Below are positions 26,501-34,453 of a stretch of 64,000 nucleotides of DNA, in pieces. Origin of the DNA: Cheiracanthium punctorium (taxonomy: Eukaryota; Arthropoda; Arachnida; Araneae; Cheiracanthiidae); contig JAWZYV010002544.1 of the NCBI GenBank assembly GCA_038373885.1, positions 62,001 to 126,000 on the forward strand. Reading direction: 5' to 3'. The number at the start of each line of letters is the position of its first letter. Positions within the stretch are counted from its first letter, which is position 1. The position numbers and the translations under genes were made by a program. A model generated the notes under the pieces. The model made no database searches. It had not been told where the DNA came from and was given only the letters and a program-made list of their open reading frames with translations.

Positions 26501-29500
26501 TGTCTCATTAAAGATCATATGCGATTTTATCTTACCATTACATAATTGAAAATTTAAGTATAAATCCAAAGAGCTTTATTTTTTATCCATAACAAAAGAC
26601 ATTTCCTGTATGCGGCATCCTTTAAACTTACATTATTTAAAAAATTAAAAATTTAAAGCTAAATCTTTTCTGTTATTATTTATCATTGTTCCTTTACAAA
26701 TGGTACCAAAAAATATTTATGCAATTATTGAGCATTGAGTCTTTTCATAATTAAAACAAATGTTGATTTGCATATGTATTGACATTTTCTCAATGACTAT
26801 CTGACACAAAAAGATTTCTTTCAGCTTGCACGGTAGTTCTAGAGATAACACGCGTAAAGTGACTTTGTATTTGGTTAAAGCACTTTTTTTTTTTCCATAA
26901 GCTCCATCGTATATAGATGAGTTGTCATGTAATTGTCATATGACTCATTTATTTATAAAGGTTTTATAACATAAAAGAAAACTGCTTATTACAGTTACTT
27001 CAAACTCGCCTGATTTAATGTAAAATTAATTTAACCAATAAAGCACTGGTTGCTACATTGTTGTGAAGGCAAAAATATTTCATTATTTTTCAATACATAT
27101 GAATATTATTAACATAGCTGATGCTATATAGCCTATGTCGTCAGGGAGAGTATAGCTTAAATAAGTGTAAAATTGATCATTATTTCCCATTATGGTTGCA
27201 AATAAACAATGCTCCTTAAGTTTACTTTGCTAAAACTACTATAATGGTGTAATTAATGTTACCAAATATTTCATCTTGCCAACAGGAAGCAAATATTCAA
27301 ACTAAGCAACAAATTAAACTTTACAATAAAGCCAATTTTTTAATATGTATAACCGTGCATTACATAATCTTAATTTGAACTATTATTTTACAGTTTTAAG
27401 TTACGGAGCTAGCATTTCAGAAAACATGCTTTATAGATCATCATTGTTTTCAGATATATATTAAGATGTAAAATTGGTATTTTTCAAATCACTTGTCTAT
27501 TTTCCAATTCAAAAATAGTATTTATTAAAATAGGTTACACAAGCGAGGCTTTCACCAATGTGATTGTGCTTAACTGATTCAGCATCCACTATGTTCAAAT
27601 TGATGATTCTTCCAGCAGGAAACCACCAAATCAATGCAGTAATTTATCTCATTTTAGAAAAACGCATCATCTAAAATTTTAAACTCCTGCTGTCCAATCA
27701 ATGTTATTTGCGATTTGAAAATTTATGAGCTTTAAATAACATGTTTTGACTTATTCCTTTCTCATGCTTTTAAATTTGGCATAAAACTGATGTAATTTCT
27801 ATCCTACTTCATGTTTTTAGAACAAGTCCAATTCTGCATAGTTTCAATAGATTTTCTGATTTGTTTCAAAAGCATGTCATTTGATACGGACAAAAATTGC
27901 TAAGCATGGTAGCCATCATGCTTCTTTTTCAGTTTTTTATTAATATCTTTCAAAATAATATGAATTTCAAAATTTGAGTTAGTAGAATGGCTTCTTCAGA
28001 ATTTTCCAAATACATTGTTACATACCTCTGCCAAAATCCAACTCCTTGTAGTTTCAGAAGACATGATGTTATAGATAGATATGAACAGATTTTATTACTA
28101 TAAAATCCCAAAACCCAGTTCTCCCAAAAACACTGACTGGCTATTATTCCTTAAATATTGATCATAGAGGTACACAATAAAGTACAAAGTTGTGTAAAAA
28201 AGGATATAGAATTTTATGATATCGATTAAAATTTTGAAAACATTAAAAATTTAAATTTTGAATTTTTTTAGATTTATACACCTTCTTCTACAAAAAAATT
28301 CAGAGTTAAACAAATGTACCCCTTACATTAATGAGACGATGGATGAAATTTCTGTCTTTTATTATGAAAAGTCTCAAAGATATATTTAGATAAAGTTGGA
28401 AGGACTATATGATACCAATATAGCAAAAGTATCATGTATTAATGCAGCCATTGCTTTCTTTGGTAATTTGTGTGTAGTCCCTGAAATGGGACTTTCCGAT
28501 GTGCTTTTTCCCCCTTCAACAGCCATTGAAAAGTGATATAATTCAGCATATACATATAATATCATATTTCAGAACCTTTTTATAATGAAAGTCTCAAATT
28601 TTCTATATCACTTTATTAATGTATGAGACACATTTTACTAACTGGGAATTTTTCTGTACAGAGACCATATAAAAATTTTAATGTATTTATTTAGATTTAA
28701 TCTTCGGAAATCTTTAATCAATATCAGAAAGTTTTGTAATTTTTTTTTTTTTTTTTAAGTAAATTTGTAATTTATTGCACATGTCTATCATCAATATTTA
28801 AGGAATAAAAACCTAAGTCAATGGTTTGTGGACACCCTGTATATATATGTGTGTTGAAATATTAATAAATTTACTGAAATAAAAATCTTTCTCTCTCTCT
28901 CTTTTTTTAACCCAATTTTTTTAATAATATTTTTGTTAAAGTTTGGACTTCTCAAATAACATCTACATGAACAGAGAAGTAGCAAGAACGCTTGCAAAAA
29001 TCTTTGGCTGATAGTTTCTCAAGTGCTTTATTTACTAAACATAAAGGAACTTGCTGTAAATTATCAGGAAAATTAAATGTCATTTAATGTATTTACAATT
29101 TGTCAAAAACAAGAAACTATAGCAATTCTTACTCAAAAAATGCCTTCACTGTATTTGACGAATCAGAAACCTAAAAAAAAGTAGTAATAGAAATTGGTTG
29201 TTTTAAGTGAAGAAAACAAATGAAAAATGTAGCTTTTTAAAGAATATCAGCATTAAGATGACTGAGACAATGAGCTATCGTATTTACCCGCGTATAAGTC
29301 AAGAAATTTTAAAGTCTTCAAAGTGTGTGTGTGGGGGGGGGGGTCGACTTATGAGAGGGCCCTTAATTTTTAATTTCTTTTTTTTTTAATCATAAGTAAA
29401 AAATGTCTTTTAAGATATTTGTTCTCTTCCCGCATTCTATAACACAGTGACGTCGTTTAAGGTTGATTTCCATACCAGGAAGAGTGTAGCGATACAAAGA

Positions 29501-31424
29501 TTGAAAACATATCATGTTGTCATTGTTGTGGAATTACGTCCCATTAGCTACATGTGGGCTCTAGACCGAAGGGTAAGGTGCCCCCCGTGGAGGTCTTTCG
29601 AAGAGATCCTAACCCAATACATGTATTATGATGAGCCGATGACAACGAAGGAATTTTGAGAATTGTTTGAGTCTGATACTGAATCGAATCTTGAATCAGT
29701 TTAACTTTGTATATTAGTACTTTACCATATCATACTATCAGTAGTATCATATTATTGTTCATTATTATCAGTTTAATTTTGTATACTACTTTTGCATATT
29801 ATTATCTTTAGTATTATATATTTTGTACTTTCTTTTTTTTTCAGATGATTTTGAATAAATATATTTAAAAAAAATTAAAGTTTCTTGATCGGGAAAGTGG
29901 TGGGTTGACTTATATGCGGGATCTTAAAAAATTCAAATTTTTTAATCAGGAGGGGGGGGGGTCGACTTATACGCGGGTAAATACGGTATGTTCTTTTCCT
30001 ACCATGCCAGCAGAACTCGCCAAATCGTAAAGTTGTTTCCATGGAAACAATACTATTTCTTTAATTGGGCCAATCCTATTGTGGCCCAAAACTCAAACTA
30101 AATTACTGCGCTCTTGCATTCATTTTATTGTTAAGCAGTTAAAAATGGTTTACTGTCCATTAAATGATCAACTGCAAATACTACTTTGCTATGCTTGGTG
30201 AGCACTCCTGGGTAAGCCTGTATTTGGTCCGTAGAATGATTTCATTACGAAGAGATTGAGGTTGCTGTTGGTGTTCTAAATTTGCTTGCATAATAGATTA
30301 CAAAGATGAAAAAGGTATTAGAAAACACTCACTCTTTCATCCATCTAAATCTGAAAAAATTATAAACATACTCTTTTAACAAAGTAAACCAGAAAAAAAA
30401 GGAGTAATCTTAAAAATAACAACAATAATAATAATTCTCTGTTATAATTGAAAAAGCTTTTGAAATATCTGGTGGGCACATACTCCTCTGGCCCCTAATA
30501 ACATGCCAATACTGGATCACATGATTTATAGTTAATCACATTTCTCAAAATTTTTTCGTTTATTGCCTTTAAAACAGCCAGGTGTCATAGTCCCTGGAAA
30601 TTCTTGAAAGCTCAAAGCAGACTGGCAACCAGAGCCAGTCCTGAGGTGAAGCAAGCGATGCAACCGCACTGGGCACCATCACTAGGTGGTCATCAAAATG
30701 CCTTCATACATATAATGAAACCTTCTGAAGTCACCATCTCTCTCTAGTGACCACTTTTATACTATTTCACTTTACACCAATTCATTTTACTGCCTTTGTA
30801 TGATGATTCCCTTTATAAAATGACCAATTTTGTTCTTCCCGAGGGTGGTCACATTAGACAGGTTCCACTAAAATAAATGTGGCAGTATGATGTTAAAATC
30901 CTCGTTTTGTCTGTCTGATAACTTTTCAAACTAATCTAGGGGATGGGGAGAGAGAGGGTACATATTTGCATTTTGCACCACTTAGAAAAATACCTAGGAC
31001 ACTGGTAGCGAATATGAAACAGGAGAAGGAGGAAAGATATAAATGCATTTTTATTAAATTTAGATTCCCAAGACATTGTTTGAAAATGAAAGCTGCTATG
31101 CCCCTATAGAATTTTGAAGGTAGCTAATAGAAAATTTGATTTTTGAGAGGATATTTATCTTTATATGTTACATATATATATATATTGTGTGTGTGTGTGC
31201 TTTAGCTTTTTATATATAGCTAAAGCAGTGTAAACAAGTAGTTTTTTGCTTTATCTTCCTTTAGAATAATTTGTCATTTATTTGTGTATTGCAGAATGGG
31301 TCTTGCTCACACGCAACAAAGTGAAGAGACACGTGTATGGCACAAACGAGATGGAAAATGGCAAAGTGTTCACTTTCATCGTTCAGGGTCTGCTTCCTCA
31401 CCTTTCACCTCTACACACAAATAA
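8480..31424 (+). CDS. CaMKII: CaMKII gene, 3' half (linker and hub domain), six exons
   Basis: Ca2+/calmodulin-dependent protein kinase II is a cytosolic and synaptic serine/threonine kinase that forms 12-14-subunit holoenzymes through its C-terminal hub. The window shows the variable linker and the whole hub, but no kinase domain or calmodulin-binding segment; those exons should lie upstream. Exons: 8480-8569, 10109-10246 (probable cassette), 18466-18541, 18643-18737, 26025-26139 and 31295-31424. Every junction is GT-AG and conserves frame. The hub reads from [12 protein letters not shown] to the stop, 138 residues, close to the family's usual hub length. Introns are about 9.9 kb (with the cassette inside), 101 bp, 7.3 kb and 5.2 kb, and the long ones are filled with transposons. 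The family assignment is very secure; isoform structure is inferred. Confidence 0.96.
8570..9630. other. Intron, no feature seen
   Basis: AT-rich intronic sequence between the linker exon and a SINE-like repeat. It holds no open frame or repeat that I can support. Confidence 0.5.
9635..9895 (+). repeat. SINE-like repeat
   Basis: A GC-richer island of about 260 bp starts at a sharp composition change and includes GGGGTTCGATTTCTAGGC (from 9657), which resembles the tRNA-type B box GGTTCGANTCC. It ends in an AT-rich tail near TTAGTTATAATAAATTATT. I could not place an A box, so the 5' end may be truncated. Assignment as a tRNA-derived SINE is tentative. Confidence 0.45.
10109..10246 (+). CDS. 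CaMKII: Probable CaMKII linker cassette exon (46 codons, Ala-rich)
   Basis: The stretch has a CTCTAAG acceptor and a GGTGAG donor, is open throughout, and is exactly 138 bp with phase 1 at both ends, so inclusion or skipping keeps the reading frame. It reads [20 protein letters not shown], then SLPATIT, a run of alanines coded by GCT/GCC repeats, and VAEKPSVM. It contains a basic-directed serine (QKRASLP), the kind of site that CaMKII or PKA could phosphorylate. Vertebrate CaMKIIbeta has proline-rich linker inserts in the corresponding place, so an insert here is normal for the family. I do not recognise this particular sequence. That it is a cassette is inferred from symmetric phase and borders; the tissue of use is unknown. 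Confidence 0.78.
10722..11005. mobile_element. Near-perfect 280 bp hairpin MITE
   Basis: The stretch folds back on itself over almost its full length around a centre near 10864. Pairs include AAAGTACCTTTTCTTTGAAA with CTAAACATATTT..AGGTGCTTTT on the other side, GGCACGCCTTCTG with GGAAGGTGTGCC, and TCGGTTGTTGAAAA with TTTTCAACAACTGATGG. Similar words ATTCCTCTTTATTT and ATTCCTCTTTACTT lie outside the left and right ends, but they are not adjacent to them, so no clean target-site duplication is claimed. No coding content. Confidence 0.75.
11275..11370 (+). repeat. Repeat copy shared with 47580-47660
   Basis: The segment around TAGTACCAAAATCGATGATA, followed by TTTCTACTC, matches GCAGTACCAAAATCAACAAT and TTTCTACCC at 47606-47634. 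The word AGATGTAA at 11356-11363 corresponds to the target site duplicated around the hAT-like insertion at 47660, so this copy shows the unoccupied site. Confidence 0.65.
11695..12110 (+). repeat. Two diverged tandem copies, spacing about 255-260 bp
   Basis: CTGCCAAGACGAGCAATGTT (11719) recurs as GTCCACCAAGATGAGCAATT near 11974, followed in both by a CACCA.GATAAATG.TGGACAC block and GATGAAAAAATA/GACGAAAAAATA. The copies end at CATACGTAA and ATACGTAA. Part of the intervening tail recurs a third time near 12170-12275 (CCAATGCAA and AGTACTTGGCATTG). No coding potential. Confidence 0.7.
12362..12410 (+). repeat. GACT/GGCT tetranucleotide repeat
   Basis: Short units CTGACTGACTGATTGACTGA then CTGGCTGGCTGG lie exactly at the 3' end of the minus-strand LINE. 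Such repeats are common at I-type LINE tails, so it may be the element's own tail rather than an independent microsatellite. Confidence 0.6.
12765..13250 (-). pseudogene. LINE RNase H domain
   Basis: Minus-strand text [19 protein letters not shown] is the first RNase H motif (TDGS changed to TDRS). [10 protein letters not shown] is the region of the catalytic Glu, and a frameshifted end [20 protein letters not shown] gives the H..I..NE.AD..A motif near 12800-12850. RNase H degrades the RNA strand after reverse transcription. The order after RT supports I-group membership. Confidence 0.85.
13929..15029 (-). pseudogene. LINE reverse transcriptase domain
   Basis: Readable motifs in order are [19 protein letters not shown] (RT block 2), [21 protein letters not shown] (block A, with the first catalytic Asp region reading EAFD), [20 protein letters not shown] (block B) and CYTDDIDIW (catalytic YxDD as YTDD). 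Breaks occur near 14320-14380 and 14710. The upstream minus-strand stretch to 15029 is the EN-RT spacer. The enzyme would copy LINE RNA at the nicked target site; this copy cannot be translated whole. Confidence 0.9.
15243..16070 (-). pseudogene. LINE apurinic-type endonuclease domain
   Basis: The endonuclease nicks target DNA to prime reverse transcription. On the minus strand the start reads [14 protein letters not shown], then [11 protein letters not shown] (the position of the catalytic QET-type motif, here QGT), GGGLAF, and [17 protein letters not shown], which matches the GDFN..H..WG motif with Ser in the His position. [11 protein letters not shown] near 15400 is the terminal SDHxP motif. 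Frames change near 15800, 15700 and 15450. Confidence 0.85.
16090..16300 (-). pseudogene. LINE ORF1 C-terminal remnant
   Basis: The minus strand reads [20 protein letters not shown], then [19 protein letters not shown] and [15 protein letters not shown] before a stop near 16098. This position, just upstream of the endonuclease and out of its frame, is that of a LINE ORF1 (nucleic-acid-binding, RNP-forming protein). No zinc knuckle is left. The assignment is from position and composition; an alternative is that part of it belongs to the neighbouring mariner. Confidence 0.45.
16310..17280 (-). mobile_element. mariner transposon remnant with transposase pseudogene
   Basis: The minus strand begins with a mariner-type end TCAGGTTGGGAAAAAAGACA (near 17275). 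Blocks of a mariner transposase follow: [35 protein letters not shown] (near 16745), a [13 protein letters not shown] block that corresponds to the catalytic [24 protein letters not shown] wording (here [20 protein letters not shown]), and [18 protein letters not shown]. Mariners cut and paste at TA sites. Many frameshifts and a lost His make it inactive. The right boundary with LINE ORF1 is uncertain by tens of bases. Confidence 0.85.
17290..18460. other. Intron, no gene seen
   Basis: Only small local repeats are visible, such as GACTTGGGCTTGC/TCTTGGGCTTGC near 17410-17445 and a short tandem duplication AAGAGTTTTATTTATTTCT near 18280-18330. No exon or transposon terminus was supported. Confidence 0.5.
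18466..18541 (+). CDS. CaMKII: CaMKII hub domain exon 1
   Basis: This exon opens the association (hub) domain: with one base from the previous exon it reads [20 protein letters not shown] and then DYETY. The RKQEI(I/V)K.TEQLI start is diagnostic for the CaMKII hub in animals and forms the N-terminal helix. The acceptor is AACAG at 18461-18465 and the donor is GTAAGT at 18542. The following intron is only 101 bp and very AT-rich, in contrast with the multi-kilobase introns around it. Confidence 0.97.
18643..18737 (+). CDS. CaMKII: CaMKII hub domain exon 2
   Basis: This exon encodes [20 protein letters not shown] and [12 protein letters not shown], the most conserved stretch of the hub, forming part of the conical fold that packs subunits into rings. 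The acceptor is TTCAG at 18638-18642; the donor GTAAGA starts at 18738. The wording [22 protein letters not shown] is shared by animal CaMKII proteins. All key residues of the block appear intact. Confidence 0.97.
18738..20350. other. Intron with one GC-richer island
   Basis: Mostly AT-rich. A GC-richer block at about 19365-19575 contains CCCAAGCCGGGATTTAAA and may be an old SINE-like insertion, but no B box, target-site duplication or second copy was found in the window. I see no exon. Confidence 0.35.
20354..20654 (+). mobile_element. piggyBac-like MITE, copy 1
   Basis: The left end TAACCTTTTTGTGAGTGGC and right end GAAGGGTTAA are a TTAA-flanked inverted pair, one TTAA having decayed to CTAA. 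The interior matches the reverse complement of the copy at 20711, including GATGTCAGAAATTTAACTAT. TTAA sites with CCCTTT ends are typical of piggyBac elements. No coding sequence. Confidence 0.75.
20711..21002 (-). mobile_element. piggyBac-like MITE, copy 2 (inverted)
   Basis: TTAACCCTTTCCGGCAC at the left and CGAAAGGGTTAA at the right give a clean TTAA target and CCCTTT ends. It is the reverse complement of copy 1, only 56 bp away, so the two could pair as a stem. Near the right end a 21 bp perfect inverted repeat (20964-20984, GTGGCTAGA..TCTAGCCAC) is a likely subterminal protein-binding site. A third diverged piece is near 46870-46955. Confidence 0.8.
21055..21533. mobile_element. hAT-like element with repeated GGCTACTAA words
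   Basis: CAGGGTGTCCACCAGGGAC at the left and, on the minus strand, CAGGGAGTCAATGTCAGGAG at the right resemble hAT ends. TTTTG flanks both sides, but a full 8 bp duplication is not clear. The words GGCTACT and GCTACTAA recur at both ends on the same strand (for example 21172, 21431, 21452, 21487). No transposase. Confidence 0.55.
21939..22376. mobile_element. MITE with inverted repeats over 80 bp long
   Basis: The left arm ATAGGGTGTCCCATAAGGAT and TGGGACAGACTTTAAGGGGA is matched by the right arm read on the minus strand (AAATGTCCCATAAATATTGG, GACAAACTTTAAGGGGAGGT). Pairing continues to CATAGCAATG inside. Although it shares GTGTCCCA with the 3244 family, the next bases differ, so I treat it as a separate family. 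No coding sequence. Confidence 0.8.
22445..22913 (-). mobile_element. mariner remnant, C-terminal transposase end
   Basis: Ends GAGGGTAGTTCAAAAAGTAA at the left and, on the minus strand, TAGGTGTCTCCAAATGTAAG at the right are mariner-like. The minus strand reads [12 protein letters not shown], corresponding to the family's SPDLAPSDFHLF with its catalytic Asp region, then LQKHLAG, KATVKWL and frameshifted SFNRL near the C-terminus. The N-terminal two thirds are missing. Confidence 0.75.
22920..25790. other. Intron, no feature seen
   Basis: AT-rich sequence with poly-T runs and a short TA microsatellite near 23385. Small open frames here look random in composition and resemble no family I know. 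Confidence 0.5.
25799..25858. repeat. 60 bp hairpin upstream of CaMKII hub exon 3
   Basis: TTTTGACTTAACC at 25799 pairs with GGTTAAGTCAAAA ending at 25858, and GTGGTTTGCAAAT pairs with ATTTGCAATATAACCAC inside, leaving a tiny loop. The perfect 13 bp outer stem stands out from the surroundings. It may be a small MITE, an RNA structure or chance; its role is unknown. Confidence 0.6.
26025..26139 (+). CDS. CaMKII: CaMKII hub domain exon 3
   Basis: This exon continues the hub: [16 protein letters not shown], then [20 protein letters not shown] and VD. The [19 protein letters not shown] motifs are hallmark hub strands. The acceptor used is TTTCAG at 26019-26024. A second AG six bases downstream (CTTCAG, ending 26030) is also in frame and would drop the residues Ala-Ser, so two-residue acceptor variation is possible. 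The longer form has the family's usual length. The donor is GTATGT at 26140. A 60 bp hairpin sits about 170 bp upstream in the intron. Confidence 0.96.
26214..26919 (-). mobile_element. Possible small Helitron, minus orientation
   Basis: CTAGCTGTGTCCTGCGGTTT at 26214 has the form of a Helitron 3' end read backwards (CTAG terminus), like the ends at 57507, 59538 and 62806. A matching 5' start on the minus strand (TCTATATACGATGGAGC) occurs at 26919. The end hairpin is weak in this copy. It begins 75 bp after the donor of hub exon 3. Confidence 0.45.
26925..28280. other. Intron, no feature seen
   Basis: AT-rich intronic sequence without recognisable exon, transposon end or strong repeat. Confidence 0.5.
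28285..28850 (-). mobile_element. Fragment of GTGTCCC-family element
   Basis: The right end GGACACCCTGTATATATATG and internal words CCCTTCAACAGCCATTGAAA (about 28512), ATTAATGTATGAGACACATT, and TTTTCTGTACAGAGACC correspond to the subterminal part of the 3244-7291 element (CCCTTCAAGAGCCATTGAAA at 6964) and to the reverse of 31494-32040. It is a one-ended piece of about 560 bp. Confidence 0.7.
29278..29986. mobile_element. pogo-like DNA transposon remnant
   Basis: The ends read TCGTATTTACCCGCGTATAA (left) and CCGTATTTACCCGCGTATAA (right, minus strand), flanked by TA at 29276-29277 and 29987-29988. A second internal copy of the GACTTATAYGCGGG word is near 29907. Within it, the + strand 29447-29700 reads a transposase-like tail with [20 protein letters not shown] then [11 protein letters not shown]. 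This acidic tail and the ends fit pogo/Tigger transposons. The rest of the gene is missing. Confidence 0.75.
30626..30700. mobile_element. Possible hAT-like terminus
   Basis: AGAGCCAGTCCTGAGGTGAA then GCAAGCGATGCAACCGCACT and GGGCACC resembles the CAGGGC..GGGCAA.. style ends at 47394 and 63688. The partner end was not found. Assignment is tentative. Confidence 0.3.
31295..31424 (+). CDS. CaMKII: CaMKII last coding exon, hub C-terminus and stop
   Basis: The exon follows TTGCAG and reads [33 protein letters not shown], then SSPFTSTHK and a TAA stop at 31422-31424. The [20 protein letters not shown] block ends all animal CaMKII hubs; the last dozen residues vary between animals. The first base completes the Lys codon begun in the previous exon. 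A transposon of the GTGTCCC family begins only 70 bp after the stop, so part of the 3' UTR is likely transposon-derived. I see no convincing poly(A) signal between the stop and that element; the first AATAAA after it is near 31904. Confidence 0.96.
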
Positions 31425-31493
31425 TTCAGGGCTTTCCCTTCTATACTTTTTTTTTCTAAAGCTTGAAATGGTGAGTAATTTTATATTAGAGGT

Positions 31494-32895
31494 ATATACA
31501 GGGTGTCCCAAAAAGAGGGTAGCATGCTTTAATTCTTTATGTATTTGGGAAAAATAATCAGTGCAAGCGGGGGGGGAAAATTCCCAATAAAGTAGGATAA
31601 AACACTACATTTAAAAAAAAAAAAATCCTCCTGTTAATATTCAAAAAGTGACACTTTTTAAATTTGTATATGATTCCCATACAAGGAAAAATTCCAGCTA
31701 GTACAATGTACCCCATACACTAATGAGGTCATATACAAAATTTGAAAATTATATCCTAAAAAGCCTGTCAGAGATATGAAGATAAATATATGTTGACTCA
31801 AACCACATTTCAATGGCTCTCTAAAAGGGAAAAAAATCATGTCCAGTAACTGCATTTCAGGGTTTATACAGAAATTACAAAAGAAAATAATATTTTGCAC
31901 TCTAGCAATAAACGTTTACTTTCAAATTCATGGATAACCCCTGACCATTTTTGTTCAAAGATATCTCTGGGACGTTTTATAATAAAAGGCTGAAATATTT
32001 TACATCACCTCATTAGTGGATGGGCATGTTTTACTAAATGCAGAGTGCACACACCTCCTTAAAATCCGTAGAAACTCCTTAGAAATGAAAAACAGTTTCC
32101 TAAGTCCTTAAAACTACTTCAAAAATCAAAATGCTCCTTGAAAGTCCTTAAATCATCGCTAAAACAAGAAATAAAATAAATAAATAGCAATAAATAAGAG
32201 TTATCACACACCATTCAAACACTTTTGTTAGATTATTTAAATGTTTTAATGAAATTGAAAGTGGCATTTGAGTCGTCATTAATTTAAAGAAGCGTAAACC
32301 AAATAATTTCCTTGGCTTAAAAAATCCAATGTTTAAGAACTAAAGGCATTTTGTACTGTGGGTGTGAAAGACATCCAATTTAGCCCATGGTGTGTGGAAT
32401 TACTGTCACTGCCGTGTGGCATCAAAAAGTTGTGGAAAATGTGAAGCAAAAGAGAAAACTCCAGATGCTTCAATGAATTGATTCTGTGTGCTGAGAAATA
32501 TCTTAACTAAAAGACTGAATAGAAGGAATCTTAATCGAAAGTAGTTTCCATGTTGATGGTTACATATTCCAGTGCTTCATGCAAAAGACTTTAGATTGGT
32601 AAGAAAAAAAAAAAAAAAGCAGGCAGACTTTCGGCTTAATTTTATCCCCGAAACATCCCTGAAGTCCTGATAGTTTAAAAATAAAATATTTATATCGAGA
32701 AAAACATGCTACCAAAAAAAGTGTACTGAGGAACAGTTAACAGCTGCTAAATCTTCAACTGCAAATTTGCTGAAAAGAAGGGGGGGGGGATTGTATAATT
32801 GCAATGCTTGTGTTGTGTTAAAACATAATAAATGACTATTTTTGCAGTTTTTTCCCCAGAATTTTTAATATTGTGTATGTATATATATATATATG

Positions 32896-32928
<33 letters not shown>

Positions 32929-33270
32929 TTTTAAGCTAAGATCAATTTTTAATACGATATAATTAAACTGATTTGTTAATTTTCTAATTCTGTCAGTTCA
33001 TCAAATGAATGAATATTAATTGAGTTAAATTTGTTAATTTTTTGCACTCGGAGAGGGCGGGATGTTATTTACTGATTAAGAAAACAGTGTGATATTGCAA
33101 ATATACAATATCTAGCAATTTTTACAAAACCCTTGGAAACTCCTTGGATTTTTTCTTCTAAATTTCCTAAAAAAGGGAATTTTTTGTACAGAGACTGTAT
33201 AAAAAATTAAAAGTGACACGTTTTGAAAACAAGACTTCTTTTTTCTAAATCTTTTTTCCTACTTTAGTTT
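31494..33270 (+). mobile_element. GTGTCCC-family element in the CaMKII 3' flank, interrupted
   Basis: ATACAGGGTGTCCCAAAAAG at 31497 starts a copy of the 3244 family: CAAAAAGTGACACTTTTT at 31642 and CATCACCTCATTAGTGGATG at 32004 are shared. The family sequence resumes at about 33166 (TTTTTTGTACAGAGACTG and AAAAGTGACACGTTTTG), so a block of about 1.1 kb is inserted between. The start lies 70 bp beyond the CaMKII stop codon. Confidence 0.75.
32041..33165. mobile_element. Nested insertion with repeated CTCCTT words
   Basis: CAGAGTGCACACACCTCCTT begins where the host element breaks (after ACTAAATG). CTCCTTAAAATCC, AACTCCTTAGAA, GTCCTTAAAAC, GCTCCTTGAAAG and GTCCTTAAATC follow in the first 120 bases, and AACTCCTTGGATT lies at the far end, on the same strand. 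CTAAAAAA at the exit is a weak match to the entry CTAAATG. The design is that of the hAT-like elements at 21055 and 36751. A TA/TG microsatellite is at 32876-32928. Confidence 0.55.
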
Positions 33271-33281
33271 GAACATTTTTT

Positions 33282-33724
33282 TTAACTCTTTGGATCCCAT
33301 TAGCCAAAATCATCAGAGTGCCTTTGTTCCTGTAATAGCCAAGTATAGCCGACTATGAATTCACTACCCCCTTACAGGTGTGTCCGGTTAACAAGCGTGA
33401 GAAATGAGGCGGGACGATTTTTGATGAATTGGGTTTAAGCGCTAGGAAAATTTCCGGTCAAGTGGGAAAGAAATATAAAGTTTAAAAATTTGACATTGCC
33501 CAGTGTGCAATGTGTTGTCAAAAGCAGTTGTAATAGATCTTCTTCGGATTATCACAATAGGAAGTCCTTTGCTCCTATGTTACTCAAAAAGAGAGGTTCT
33601 AAATTGCAAAAAATCAGTGAAGAAAAGAGCGCGCTTTTGTTACATGGGGGAAGGCATTTTTCGGCTATTTCTCTGGAAATCAACAACTGTGAGATTATCT
33701 TGGAGCTGGGAGCTAAAGAGTTAA
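33282..33724. mobile_element. TTAA-flanked MITE (piggyBac-like)
   Basis: TTAACTCTTTGGATCCCA at the left is matched on the minus strand by TTAACTCTTTAGCTCCCA at the right, with TTAA at each edge. The small open frames inside have no recognisable protein wording and are rejected as genes. This is a family different from the pair at 20354-21002. Confidence 0.8.
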
Positions 33725-34042
33725 ATTTACTTAGCCATTTACTTGTAATAGATAAAGAATTGAAACGTGTTGAAATCTGTCTTGACCACTTTAATTATTT
33801 CTGTATAGATATAAAAGTGGTAAGAATATAATGCATCCCCCCCCCCAAAAAAAAAGCATGTTAATGATAAAACTATTTTTTCAGCGCACAGTAGAAAATA
33901 TGTTTACTTTATTAGGTTTTAAACGTTTAATAAACATTTAATAAACTTTTCTCATACTTTAAAACATCCTTTATTTACGAAACCTTGCTTCACTACAACA
34001 TAGCTATAAAAACAGCTTAATCGTTGTTCTAATTGTTGAATT

Positions 34043-34452
34043 TTGGAGAAATACACAGATGATCTTTCACGCTATAAAAAGGCTAACACTTGTGCCATGA
34101 TGGTACTGACAAATTCTATGACAGAAGAAACCATGCAAAAAATAATGAGGTTCGATGCTGCTAGAGAGGTGTGGCTAGAACTTCATAAACTTTTTGAAGC
34201 AACGTCTGACAACCAGTTGTTTAATATATGTCTACAGTTTTTTCAGTGTAAGTGGACAATTAATGATAGTATGGCTGCCCACTTATCAAAACTAAAGAAT
34301 CTTTGGAGTGAATTAAATTAAGTCTTCAAAGAAAGAAAGAAACACAGCTGCCCCAGATGTTATTAATTTGCAAAATTTTAGACACACTACCAGTACCGCT
34401 CTTTTAAGTCGAGTTGGCTGCTTCTAAATGAAGAAAAAAGGACCATTGATGA
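34043..34452 (+). pseudogene. Ty1/copia gag remnant
   Basis: This encodes the middle of a copia-type Gag (capsid) protein: MVLTNSMTEETMQKIMRFDA, AREVWLELHKLFEA, DNQLFNICLQFF and LSKLKNLWSEL. The typical YKKANTCAMMVL..A..VW..L...F wording of the gag helical domain is present. The N-terminal 60 or so residues are absent and a TAA at 34319-34321 plus frameshifts break it before SSWLLLNEEKRTIDELTTQL, which leads into pol in the same frame. Confidence 0.88.
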
Positions 34453-34453
34453 G

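Noticed and set aside
33490..33831. 113-codon frame before the copia element
   Set aside because: It lies mostly within the TTAA-flanked MITE and has no protein-family wording.
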